Positions 35,194 through 49,615 of a DNA stretch of 61,074 nt are shown here, one piece after another; the stretch's first letter is position 1, and each line of letters starts with the position of its first letter. The notes under the pieces were generated by a model. The model saw only the letters and a list, made by a program, of their open reading frames with translations. It had not been told where the DNA came from and searched no databases. Both the position numbers and the translations under genes were made by a program. The DNA is taken from positions 1 through 61,074 of the forward strand of contig NXFV01001129.1 of NCBI GenBank assembly GCA_002803225.1, in the 5' to 3' direction. This DNA is from Gamarada debralockiae. Taxonomy: Eukaryota; Ascomycota; Leotiomycetes; Helotiales; Hyphodiscaceae.

Positions 35194-36272
35194 GTACTTT
35201 GTGGCACCAAAAATCGTAACGACTACGAGCAAGACGAAGATGAAGAGGCTCCTCTGGAAAACCTCCGCTCTCAACAGAGCAACGGCTCTCCTCGTTCTGA
35301 TCCTGCCCAGCCAAAGAAACAAAAAGTCACCATTCTGAAGCACGCATCTGTGATGTCAGCTGAAGAGGATGATAACGACCAAAAAGTTTACGCTGTCAAC
35401 TTCGATGAGGAAATGTTCATCCCTGAGGAGGCTAAGAATGCTAAGAAAGCTGACAAAGCTGACGAGGCTGAGGAGACTGATGAGACTGAGGAAGCTGACG
35501 AGGAATCGTCTCTCAGCTCTGACTCTCCGCAACCGATCCCCAAGAACAGGCATGCCAGCAAGCCTGAAGTGGGACATAGCGGCTATGGAATGCCAAATGC
35601 TCCCGTCTGGAAGACCAGCCTGACCAAAATGAACGCATCTTTGGCAGAAAAGGCAAAGAAGGCAAAGAAGCGAATCCGACGCTGGGCAACAAAGTGACCA
35701 AGCCTAAGTACCGACACTCAATCTGTGGTAGAAAGCCTCGATGGGGGGTCCACATTGATCCTCCGTCGGTGGACGCGTCTACTCTCACAGCGGCAGGCAA
35801 AGCCAAGCGTGGCATTCCAGTCGATATCAAGGCTGAGAAAGTCTGCGTCAAAGCCGCAGCAGCTAACGATCCTGAAAACATTGAGATCGTCAACTTGAAG
35901 GATATCAACGATTTGTCATTGAAGGAGATCGCGAAAATAATCAATGCCAAGCGTATCGAAAATGGGGGCGATCCCAACCAGACTGCAAATAGTGTCAACT
36001 GCAGATATAACCGTACCGCTCCTCATCTTTACCAAACCCAGAACAAGACCTTCGTCCGCATTGCTGATCGAGTCAATGCTCGTGGAGAGCGCAAGCATAC
36101 GAAGGAACAGGAAGCGCTTATCTGGGATGATGACATGGATATGACTCTCGTCAAAATGGAGCAAGAATATGTCTGATCGAAGTGGGAGGTGCTTGCTGAG
36201 AAGTTGCAGGAGATAACTGGAGCGAATTGGCCTGCAGCCACTGAGGTTGCGGCCAGACACAGCCATTTGTAG
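35194..36272 (+). pseudogene. broken Myb/SANT-like gene
   Basis: The frame opens after a TAA at 35191-35193 and reads NDYEQDEDEEAPLENLRSQQ, then an acidic/Lys/Ala-rich part (ATG at 35350 or 35353) and a basic end, stopping at TGA 35696. The next protein-like frame, overlapping by many codons, gives NKVTKPKYRHSICGRKPRWG, LSLKEIAKIINAKRIENGGD and NSVNCRYNRTAPHLY and reaches a TGA at 36174-36176. After that stop the same frame continues SKWEVLAEKLQEITGANWPA to 36270-36272. The last part looks like a Myb/SANT helix set (W..D......KW..LAEKL). So at least one frameshift (or an intron I cannot place) and one nonsense codon. DNA binding of the ancestor is inferred. I do not recognise a named family. 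Confidence 0.55.
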
Positions 36273-36489
36273 GCTGGTGTTGGGGATGAGGGGAGGATTG
36301 GGTAGGGGATATGGCGGATGGATTGTGTTGGATGGAATTGCCTAATCAGATATAGCCTGTATTTTCCCCTCTTTGTATTTTTACTCCTTAGATATCAGCT
36401 AGTCCTAGGAATGCCACTATATTTCGCCCCCAAACAACAGCTCAACTAACAGATTTGGGCTATTGTGGAGGATCAGTGGAGGATTAATA

Positions 36490-36688
36490 GTATATGTGGA
36501 GGAAACATCGACACACACATCTCTCTTTCTCGCATTACCCCCCTTCCTTGGGATCGACTTACTGCGATCACCACAAGTCCTTCATACGGAGGGTAATGGT
36601 ATATGTAGAGGTCTCACGGACCAATACATACGTCTCTCTTTTTCGCATTCCCCTTTCCCTCGGGATCGACTTACTTTGATCTCCACAA
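36490..36688. repeat. 109-bp direct repeat, two copies
   Basis: GTATATGTRGAGG begins at 36490 and 36599. Both copies then share CTCTCTTTYTCGCATT and GGGATCGACTTACT and end near CCACAA (about 36576 and 36688). A local tandem duplication in non-coding sequence. Confidence 0.75.
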
Positions 36689-36855
36689 TTACAACACCGC
36701 TTCTTCAATGGGAGAACCGTTACTTGGCAGATGGGCTTTACAGGGCTGGGTGGGAAGATAGAAGGGAGTGGTAAAAGGGGGTGACAAGCACACATTTTGC
36801 CTGCCTGGACTTTAGCATGGATTTCACATAGAACTGCATAATAAAAGCGTTGATC

Positions 36856-37631
36856 TTCAATCTCTCATTTCAAGTGAACGATTAAAATCTGGCTGGATCC
36901 TATCCTAGGGACTTAGTGGGAAATAAAATTTTTTTTGGAATCTGAATCGTTCATTTACAGTGAGCGATTTATATTTCAATGTCCGGAACCCTAAAAATTT
37001 TATGAAATCTCTGGTTTTTGAATCGCTCATCTCCGGTGAACGATTCAGAATCCAATGTTCAGGACACCAGGGACTCTTTGAAGTTTCCGATTTCTGAATC
37101 GCTCATTTTCAGTGAACGATTCAGATCAAGGCTAGATATCCTAGGGACTGAGGTCAAATGTCAAATCTTGAATCGCTCATTCCAGTGAACAATTGAAAAC
37201 TACCCAAGCCGGATATCCTAAGGACTTGGCCAAAATCGTATTTTTGAATTTCTGATTTCCAGTGAATGATTGGAAACCACCTAGGCTAGACTTGGCCAAT
37301 TTCAAATTTTAAATCGCTCACTGCCCACGAACAATTCAAAACCAAACGAGATATCCTCTACAGGGACTTAGTCAGATTTTCAGATTTCAGACTCTAGGGT
37401 AAAGACCTTAGTGATACATTTGGCAAAATTATTGATATTTGGATCGCCTATTTCAGGCGAACTATTTATATTCCCGGGCAAGGCGAGGATCGTGGGTATG
37501 AGGGTTGTGGAAAACTTCCCGTTTTTGAACCTCTCATTTCTGGTGAACCATTCCAATACCCAAGGCTGGACTTAAGCTGGCAACTTCTATAATCTGGAGG
37601 TCTTGAATCGTTCATCTCACGTGGATGTTGG
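36856..37631. repeat. approximately 76-bp tandem array, each unit with a hairpin
   Basis: Ten units start at 36856, 36943, 37019, 37095, 37169, 37245, 37310, 37440, 37526 and 37604 (mostly 74-78 bp apart). The best (37019 and 37095) are TGAATCGCTCA, a 7-base loop, then TGAACGATTCA: an 11-bp imperfect inverted repeat. The inter-hairpin spacer often holds GGCTRGATATCCTAGGGACT. Outer units are more degenerate. No coding frame explains it. Confidence 0.85.
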
Positions 37632-41677
<4,046 letters not shown>

Positions 41678-42299
41678 GCTTGTTTGCATTTCGTATTTTC
41701 CGGAGTTTGTGTTATCCTTGAAGGGAGTTCTGGAACTACCATCGGACTTTTCAAACTAGATGGAGTTACGGTCACATCAGAGAGGCTTTGAGAGGGTTAC
41801 TTTACGATACATTTGCTGCGAGTGGAGTCACTGCAGACTTTTCTAGTCATCATACTTGTTACTTTGAGCTGCATCGGACTTTTGAGTCACGAAGCGGCCG
41901 AGAGGCTTTTATTTGAGGGATAGAGAGTTACATTACGATACATTTGCTGCGAGTGAAGTTATATGCAGCTATTACGGCCTTGAGATCCTTTGTCTGGAAC
42001 TGGACCAGACTTTCAGTGTCACGGTTCAGTATGACAGGCTTTGGATTGAGGACCATATGTGTACTGTACATAGAATACAGTGCCGCGAATGGGCGCAGGC
42101 ATAGGGATACCATACAGATAGTGAAATACGATTCAGGTCGTCATATGTCTTGCTGTTGAGTGATCTCATTTCGAATATTTGCGATCAATAACAGAAAGCA
42201 CTGCGGTAATTACCATATAAGACGTGAATCGATCAACTTACTACTGTAGTAGCTAACAAACTCTGTACTAGATGTCCTTGGGGCAGAAACATCGCTGAA
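41678..42299. other. intergenic with a 131-bp direct repeat
   Basis: TACGATACATTTGCTGCGAGTG occurs at 41803 and again at 41934 in similar surroundings (GAGAGGCTTT upstream of both). No gene is supported. Confidence 0.5.
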
Positions 42300-42740
42300 A
42301 TTATGTGCTAGGATCAGTGTGACACCGAAAATCAATGTAATTAATTATATAATTGATTTAATCTGATTAGATTAGATTTTGGTTATAAGTATAACTTGAT
42401 TGGATTAGATTACGTAGATTTTTAATCAGACTTGTAATTGATTATTTTTTCCAGATTATTTTAATTTATATTAATATATATATAAGTAATATTAGCTTCT
42501 TTAATAAGAAACAATAGATATAACACTAATAATATAAGAGTCTTTATAACAAAGTTATAAAAATATTTAATTTTAAATTTTAAATAAAAATAAAAATAAC
42601 AAGAAAATATTATATTTGGAAAGTCTTTATTCTTTAGAAACTAAGGAACAGAATAAGCTAATAAGCGTCTATATATAAGTTATATAATAACCAGAAGGAT
42701 ATTTTAGTATAGAGGGATTATAGGCTTAAAAGTTGAACTT
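42300..42740. other. AT-rich island, possible RIP-degraded repeat
   Basis: About 440 bp of strongly A+T, TA-rich sequence with sharp edges, against mixed composition on both sides. No coding frame survives. Such islands in Pezizomycotina are commonly old transposons mutated by RIP; no terminal repeats or domains are visible, so origin is inferred. Confidence 0.5.
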
Positions 42741-43999
42741 TTTATATGAGAGGTCACGGGTATGAAATTTCCCTTATAAACCTGTCACATCGTAACTCTT
42801 TGAGAAAGCTTCGCTTTCCCAAATGCATATATAAGGAGGAAAGCAGAGATGTAGCTTTACTCCTTAATCTGTACGAATACAATCACTCTAAACCCCTTAC
42901 TTTAAGTCTCATTTCCATACTGTGCCTGTTGCCTATTCGAGCTAAGTCTTACCCTTATAAGTCATTCTTATGGCCTTTGAAACCTCTCGTTTCAACAAAT
43001 CCTACTATTCCTGTGATAGGTGACGTTGCGCTAGAACTGTCACACATGGCGATCCAGGTTGAATAGAGCAGGGCTATCCCTAGCTATCGGAGGTATAAAT
43101 TGGCTTTCAAATTGAGTTCGAAGCATTACTAATGGGAGCAGACGCGACAACTGCGTAGAGGAAGATAGCGACGGAGAAAGGAAGAAGGGAGATGTAGATG
43201 TAAGAAATGAAGAAGGAAAAGGAAAAAGTGGGAGAAGGGGGCGACAAGAATATATAGGAAATAGGGGCACGTGGGTTGTCGCCATTCTCTTGGAGCTGTC
43301 TGGAAAAGGGAGAGGGAAGGGGCACTTAGGTTGTCGCTATTCGAGGTATTCGAGGTTGGAGTATTCGAGCAAGTGTTCGAGCTTGAGGGAGTGTTTTGGA
43401 GCTGCGGAAGGTGTTCGACCTTTCGAGACGAATTTCAGAACGCGTTTGAGTAAATGTGTTATCGGTGCTATTGGTGCTGTCGATTGTTGGTTGCTGAGTC
43501 TAGATATTTAGCTCCGCCTCACTGAGTTGAGGGTGGAAACCAGGTATATCGTCCGTAGAGGGGGATATTAATGTCAAGGACGACGAAGCCGGCTGAGATA
43601 GCCTTAGTCGATGCATTGGCGTACAGGGTCCGTTGCAAGTGCATTGTAAGCGATGATTTTGTTGGTTATTGGGTCTATAGTTGCTAAGAGCTTGGGTGTA
43701 AAAAATTGGAGAAAGTTGACAAAAACAAGCAAGTCGACCTGCGCCGGGAGCGCCGGGAGCTTGGCCTAGGTCTCGCCGCTTGGAGAGCAGCAGTTACTGC
43801 GATCTGCAACAAAAAGCAAGTAAGTCACGGAACAACAAAGTCACGAGACTGTTACGAAACGTTTTTTTCCTGGGTTCGGTGGTGATGTCAAGTTCCAAAC
43901 GGTTGTGGCCGAGACGCACAATAAATTTGCACCCCTTTTTTTCTTCTTCCTTTCACACATCTCCACCTTGGCACAAAAACATTCGAAAACCTTGAAGAA
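42741..43999. other. intergenic
   Basis: A short duplication (GGGGCAC followed by GGTTGTCGC) occurs near 43264 and 43320. Purine-rich sequence spans 43140-43320. Frames here (for example 42746-43066) have no recognisable content. Confidence 0.4.
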
Positions 44000-44917
44000 A
44001 TGAGCAGCGAAGCAGGCTCACCTCAGCCCCTCTTGGAATTCCACCGCTTCCCGGCCCTCCCACTGGAACTCCGATGGAAAATCTATTCGCTCATCCTCTC
44101 GCAACCCAGAATCGTCAAAGTCAACTTCGAGTACAATGAGTGGCCCATATTTTGTTGGATGTATTACCGTGAAGCCCCCGACCTGTCCCGGAAGCTTTCG
44201 GACTTCCTTTATGATTCTTGTCTCCTTTATGACTCTTCCGCCCTTTATGACTCTTCCGGTAGAGTACGACAACTGGCTCGTTTGGACCGTATATACACAG
44301 CTCCAGCGCTAATCCCATTACTTGCTGTTTCCAAGGAATCGCGCGACTACGCACTGAAAGATTCACTAAGAGACGTCGACTTCGAACTCCAAGCAGATCT
44401 CGCTCCTTCGTACCCTACAACTACAATGGACGATTTACGCGGCGTAGGGTTCCGTTGGATAAACTGCGTATTAGTAATTCAAGCTGAAAGAATAGTCCCA
44501 AGGGGCATTACTTACTTGAGGTTGAAGAATGACGTTTTGTATATCGATTCATCAAACTCTATCAATGGATTGGAGGAATGGCTTCCGTCTATTGTTCCGC
44601 GGGTGAGACACTTGGCTATGCCGCTCGATATGTGGACTCATGACCAGCGGCATGCTTGTTTCACAAATCTGGAAGAGTTGATCGTACTCATGGAGGAGGT
44701 TTGGCCGTCAAGGTGGGCTATCAATCACTTGACTGACCAGGAAAAGCGATATCTTGAAGGGGCGGAGAAAAAGATACAGGAGAAGTTGGACCGGCTTGCC
44801 AAATCACATCCTGCGTGGAGGAAGGAGAACAGGCTGACTTTCTTCCGCGATATGGAAGCCTTTGGAGATGCTAACTCGTTTCACCAAATGCGTGTTGACC
44901 TGACACATGTAAAGTAG
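44000..44917 (+). CDS. 2EXR-domain protein
   Basis: Intact 305-codon frame. The N-terminal 2EXR region reads FHRFPALPLELRWKIYSLIL and SQPRIVKVNFEYNEWPIF, with LLAVSKESRDYALK further on, and a LRLKNDVLYID strand typical of these proteins. A small in-frame triplication (FLYDSC, LLYDSS, ALYDSS) lies at about residues 70-85. The C-terminal part is helical and Arg/Lys-rich (KKIQEKLDRLAKSHPAWRKE). Molecular function of the family is unknown. It is a relative of the decayed gene at 4424-5412. The ATG at 44000 has an A-rich upstream context and the frame needs no intron. Confidence 0.8.
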   Translation: MSSEAGSPQPLLEFHRFPALPLELRWKIYSLILSQPRIVKVNFEYNEWPIFCWMYYREAPDLSRKLSDFLYDSCLLYDSSALYDSSGRVRQLARLDRIYTAPALIPLLAVSKESRDYALKDSLRDVDFELQADLAPSYPTTTMDDLRGVGFRWINCVLVIQAERIVPRGITYLRLKNDVLYIDSSNSINGLEEWLPSIVPRVRHLAMPLDMWTHDQRHACFTNLEELIVLMEEVWPSRWAINHLTDQEKRYLEGAEKKIQEKLDRLAKSHPAWRKENRLTFFRDMEAFGDANSFHQMRVDLTHVK

Positions 44918-45399
44918 AAACGCAGCAAAGAATGACTTACTTTTCCATCCTTGATAATCAGAATCGTGTGATACTTTTGCTATCACGTGTCTTAGCGAGC
45001 TAGACGGAGGTTGGGGTAGCAGCGATTATCTGATGGGGAATAGGCATAGCACTTACAGAGAACTCTCTGTTGGCTTGTGAGATATGGGAATATACCGCCT
45101 GCGAGGACTTCCCCCCTGTTTTGATCTGCCGTTGGTACCCGTCTGCCCTTGGCTAGACTTGAGGGGCATGACCTCGATGGACTTGACCTCAAAGATTAAA
45201 GGGCAGTAAGCGAGCTTAGACGGCGGCAATGTCACTAGACAGTAAAGAAGAACAGTAGGGAAATACGTAGAGAAAGACAGAAGAGAAAGACAGAGACTTG
45301 GAAGGCACCAACTTACTTGGAAAGAGTGTTGTTGATGGTATTGATGGTGTTGATATCAAAGCCAATGTGTTGGCAGAGCCTGGCGCCAGCAGAGACTGG
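44918..45399. other. intergenic downstream of the 2EXR gene
   Basis: No gene supported. It grades into degenerate repeats at about 45400. Confidence 0.35.
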
Positions 45400-46220
45400 T
45401 ACTGGCAGAGACGACGGTGCTGTAAGTATTGTGCAGCTTGACGTTGGCATAGACTAGATGACTGGGATAGACCGCTAGTTAGTAAGAGGATAAAGAGAGG
45501 AGCAGAGTGATGGGACTGGAAATACTGAAGGTAGAGATGATAGAAGCTAGTGATGTGAAGCTGGCAATGGCAGATTGAAGCTACTCATGGAAGATCGAAG
45601 CTGTTAGAGATGAACATAGAGAAAAGAAGATAGAGAAAAGAAGATAGAGAAAAGAAGATAGAGAAAAGAAGATAGAGAAAAGAAGATAGAGAAAAGAAGA
45701 TCGAGATGGCAGAGAGTGAAGCTGGCGATGGCAGATTGAAGCCAAAGGTGGCAGAGATTAAAACTATTCAAGCTGTAGCGACGGAGATGAAGATGTAGAA
45801 AGGAAGAAGGGGAGTGCTAGGACTTACCGGTTCTGACTCAAGATAGCGTGTTGGGTGTTATTGGTGTTAGTAGTGATTAGTATTGGCAGTGACGAGATAA
45901 CTGGGATAGTAGGTTAGCAAGAGGATGAGGAAAAGAGAGGAGTGGAGTGGAATTAGATGTACCGAAACTAGAAACGACAGTGCTGTTGAAGCTGGTAGAT
46001 TGAAGCTGATGATAGAAGATTCAAGCTGACGATAGTAGATTGAAGTTGTTGATGGCTGATTGAAGCTGACGATGGCAGAGGCTAAGGTGCTATTGAAGCC
46101 GGCTATGCGATACTGCTACAGTTAGTTAGTAAAAGGGCGAGAGGAGAGGAGAGTAGTAGATGTACTGAAGGCAGAGACGATGGTGCTACTGAAGCTGGTG
46201 ATAGCAAATTGAAGCTGGCG
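45400..46220. repeat. degenerate segmental and minisatellite repeats
   Basis: Three decayed copies of a larger segment are visible: ..ACTGGGATAG..GTTAGTAAGAGGAT..GAGGAG.. near 45460-45560, a related stretch near 45890-46000, and a shorter one near 46115-46215. Between them GAAGCTGGYGATGGCAGATT-like units (about 20-27 bp) recur many times. No coding frame survives. Confidence 0.6.
45617..45701. repeat. 14-bp tandem repeat, six units
   Basis: TAGAGAAAAGAAGA is repeated six times in a row with a 14-bp period, nearly perfect. Such uniform copies inside older degenerate repeats suggest recent slippage. Confidence 0.9.
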
Positions 46221-46788
46221 ACAGACAAGGGTACACACTTTAGAGGGATGTGAATGGGTCTCATCTCAACCGGACCTGCCATTATAGCAGGTCACCTTCC
46301 AAGGCGGAAGGAGTGATTTCGCTTGAGATTCACTCCCAAAACTCCTCCAAGGGAATGAATTCGCGAAAACTTCCGGCAAGTAAACTTATCGTCGTCAAAT
46401 ATTCCGCAGGCGTGAAAGATACCCTTCCTCGCATTCTCACCCACAATCTATGTTGCGCACTTCTCGACCGATCTACCGAAGAACAGGCTCGACGCGTCAA
46501 AGCCCACGGGATTTTCTGTTCTCCACTTCTCAATCAACCAACAAACTCGAAGAGTAAAAGCCTAAGAACGAGTAAATTGAACTTTCAATCGTCCAATCTA
46601 GATCAACAACTGAGACTGGACTTCCGACTCCATACTTTGAATTGTCAAATCCGGATTAACGATCAATACAAAGTCTCTCAGCCCCAATGATTAATCACCC
46701 AAAAGAAAGGGATATTCAAGCCCTAGAGTATATTGCTGACATCCTCGGTAGATACTATCCTCCCTAGTCTCAAAGACGTCTAACAAAC
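46221..46788. other. intergenic
   Basis: A 146-codon plus frame (46250-46690) and an overlapping minus frame occur, neither with recognisable features. I see no repeat after 46220. Confidence 0.3.
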
Positions 46789-47114
46789 ATGAGACCTTCA
46801 CGTCCATTCCTCCTCCGTACCCCTGGGCTCCTCATCCTTGTTACCTTCCTACTCCTCTATATTTTCGGCAGCGAACCAACAACTGCCCCGAAAAAGATCT
46901 GCTGCGGACCCGACGGTGCCCTGGAAGTCAACGGCCGGATGGTCTGCGTGAGAAGAGATATTCGGTTATGAAGCTTTACAACGAAATGCCGACCCGGGCA
47001 GAGCATGTTGTAGGATTCGTTATTGGGGGTATTCTGACTTGGGGCCTGTTTTCATGGTTTGACGTGCCTGAGATGCTGGAGAAGCTGGTGGATATTGTTG
47101 GGACATTCATGTAG
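46789..47114 (+). CDS. small membrane-protein locus: two overlapping short ORFs or one frameshifted gene
   Basis: ORF A (46789-46971, 60 residues) has a hydrophobic segment (GLLILVTFLLLYIFG) near the N-terminus, then ICCGPDGALEVNGRMVCVRR. Its TGA overlaps the ATG of ORF B by an ATGA (46968-46971). ORF B (46968-47114, 48 residues) contains another hydrophobic segment (VVGFVIGGILTWGLFSWF) and EMLEKLVDIVGTFM. Read together they resemble one small protein with two TM segments broken by a single-base shift. Eukaryotes rarely use ATGA overlaps, so a frameshifted gene is the more likely reading. Family unknown. The neighbour at 47129 is also broken. Confidence 0.4.
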
Positions 47115-47128
47115 CACGCTCTGGTTTG

Positions 47129-47818
47129 ATGAGTGGGAAGCGTGGTCTGATCGCCATCGGTGAATTGCATGGTCATACCAAAGGCTCTGGTGTCTCTGTC
47201 GCAGGTTCCGATCTCTATTCTCGTTCTTCCGATATCAACGATCACGGTTGCCCTAAGAAATGGATTCTTATTAATGGAAAGTGCGTTCCGAAGGTCACCC
47301 ACTTCACCATCACCACCGCTGCCGCTTCTCCGACTCTGAACATCCACTACTGCGGTCCCAACCGTCGTGTCGAATCTGGACCCTGTATTCCTGACCTCGA
47401 CAACGCTGCATATAAGCCGGGCTTCCGTGGTTCTAGAGATGCCGACACGTTCTTCAAGCCCGTCTTTTCCCGATCCGAGAAGTGCTGTGTCGACCTCAAT
47501 GTCAACTTATACAACTTATAGAAGCCCGACCATGCCTTCGACAATTCTCCTCCCTCTGAAAAGCGCACTGACAACCACAACCACCCCTGCGATATTGGCA
47601 CTCCCTTCAAGCCCGGTTCTCGCATCCCGGTCGGCAAGTGACATGTCAAGACCGGTGTCAATGGTAGCTTGACAAACTTGGTTCGTGAAACTTATCATGA
47701 GGTTTAAACACGTCAGCTGCCTCAACCAGCTGCCACATCTGCTGCTTCTGCACAGACCGTAAAGGCAGTCATCCTCGTGTTGAGCATTGCTCTTGTTTTC
47801 TTGGAAATATTCGCTTAG
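47129..47818 (+). pseudogene. Cys-containing protein frame with three in-frame stops and hydrophobic C-terminus
   Basis: From the ATG at 47129 the frame reads SGVSVAGSDLYSRSSDINDH, GCPKKWILINGKCVPKVTHF, NIHYCGPNRRVESGPCIPDL and EKCCVDLNVNLYNL to a TAG (47519-47521). It then continues in the same frame: KPDHAFDNSPPSEKRTDNHN, TGA (47639-47641), HVKTGVNGSLTNLVRETYHE, TAA (47705-47707), and QPAATSAASAQ with a hydrophobic end KAVILVLSIALVFLEIFA to a TAG at 47816-47818. No base is lost or gained over about 230 codons, so only nonsense changes have occurred. The hydrophobic tail suggests a GPI-anchored or tail-anchored ancestor. The true N-terminus may lie upstream. Family unknown. Confidence 0.6.
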
Positions 47819-48266
47819 AGATTCGCGGGTTGGCGTTGGCGTTATTGCATTAGGATAGAGGGCTTCTTAGTTCTTAGTGGGTAGAACTTAACGTTGCACA
47901 GGGAGAATTCAGCGTTGTTCTCTCATTGAGGGAGGGATCTCTTTTGGCGTTGACGGGCGACTTAATAATAGCGAGAGAGTGGATACATAGCTCTTCATGC
48001 ACAAGCATACAAGTAGAGGATTCAGCTGGGTCTTCGCGAGTTTTCGCTGATTTGACGGGCCCGCGTAGCTTATGGCAAGCAATAAAATACCATTTTATGG
48101 CCCTTCTGTGTGCACTTGATGCAAATTCGTGAACAAAATGCATGCGAAGACCCGATGGCATGCTTACCGAACCTACTATCAATCAAAAACGTTTAAGCAA
48201 ATAATTGACAGCACCACTTGGCTGATTGAGAAGTATCTTGCATTCTATACGTAAAAACATTGGTAT
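47819..48266. other. intergenic
   Basis: Convergent 3' ends of the preceding pseudogene and end3. Nothing else seen. Confidence 0.4.
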
Positions 48267-49615
48267 CTATCGACCAGTTTTCTCATTCTCAATCTCCTGC
48301 TTCAGCTCAGCCAGCACCTGCTCTCTGGACCTCAAATGCGCCTCCAAACCATCCACTTGCTCCTTGACAGTGGCAATCTCATCTGCCACTCCCTTCAGAC
48401 TTGCACCAACCTTACTCTTCCCCTCACCAGTCTCCAAGTCCCTCAACTCTCTCCTCTTATAATCCAACAACTGCTCCAGCTCCCTCTTCACTAAGGCAGG
48501 TTTCGTATCCCTCCTACCTCCAGACCGGGCTGCCGAAGCAGCCTCGACCTTCTCAATCTTCGCCTCTAGCTCCGCAAGCTGCTTCTTCAGCCGCACCTCC
48601 TCCCAATCCTCCGTCGTTTTCGTAGTCGAGAAATCTGTTCCAGCGGGTTTGTAGCTGCTCTTTCCGCCGACACCGATACGACTCAGGTATGTTTCTCCGA
48701 ACTTGGCTTTCCGGCCTGTACTTGTTTCCTCGCCGCCTGTAGAGCCCCATTTTTGGGCTGGGGAGGAAGTGCGTTGGTTATCAACTTGGTAATCGATCTG
48801 ATTACGTTCAAAGCTTGCTCGTAGAGAGGGAGGGACGTTTCGTGGGATACGGTAGCCTTCGTGGCGGTTGTTCAAGATGTGAAGGAAGGCGAGGCAGGCG
48901 TCTTTAGAGATGGCAGGGGAGGCGGAGGGGTTTATCAGATTCCAGGCTGAGCGGATGTCGGTGTCTGGGACTTCGAGGGAGGAGTAGAGGGAATCTAGAG
49001 ACTCGACTGTAAAGATATGTCAGCTTTGCCCTCTAGGCTTAAGGTATTTGGAGGAACTGACAAGTAATGTCTCCCCTCCGATCCCTATTGGCATCATATA
49101 TCTCCTCGTACTTCGCCTTATCCGACGGACTCATGTACCAATCAAACCCATCCTTCAACCCCGGAGAATCATCCTCGTCCTCAATCCGTTCGAACTGCAC
49201 CTGTCGGCCCGTAAGTGCTCGATTGGCTTGCACCAAATGCGCTTTCGATTCAGGAACCAGCCAGTCCGGCAAAGATTGTGGTACGTCCGCGTATTCCTAA
49301 TGATCGGGTTCATCAGTATTTATACTTCCATACCATCCGATGCCCTCCCTCAAGTATATACGCGGACAAACATACTCCATTAACCAAATCAAAAATCAAC
49401 CGCATAGCCACACAAAACTCCTCAAAGTCCAAATTCCCGTCATTATCAACATCCGCCAGATCCCATATCCGCTCGAGCTGGTCGTCGCGCAGCTGACTGT
49501 TTTTCAGTACAGGAGCTGCTTGCGCACCGGTGAGATGTGTGCCACCATTTGAGAGAGATGCAAAGATCTCCCAGTATTTCTCGATCTCGCTTTGTTCGAT
49601 GCGTTTGTTCGACAT
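48267..49615 (-). CDS. end3: END3, EH-domain endocytosis adaptor
   Basis: Subunit of the Pan1-Sla1-End3 complex at cortical actin patches, needed for endocytic internalisation. Three exons: 49615-49376, 49296-49062 and 49006-48267 (introns 79 and 55 bp), 404 residues. The first EH domain spans about 9-100 ([20 protein letters not shown], then [20 protein letters not shown]) with an EF-hand loop at D55-E66. A second EH-like region follows ([55 protein letters not shown]). The C-terminus is a coiled coil ([20 protein letters not shown] and on to [16 protein letters not shown]), where Pan1 binding maps in yeast. Splice junctions restore NG|EYADVPQ and DIT|FESLDS in phase. Confidence 0.94.

Noticed and set aside
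36856..37631. CRISPR array, considered because of regular repeats with spacers
   Set aside because: The spacers are themselves similar, the units are degenerate, the genome is fungal and no cas gene is present.
42690..42790. possible tRNA near GGTCACGGGTATGAAATTTCCC
   Set aside because: No acceptor stem or anticodon arm can be folded, and there is no TTCRA loop.
46250..46690. 146-codon plus frame after the minisatellites
   Set aside because: No domain, adjoining repeats, and an overlapping frame on the other strand is equally open.
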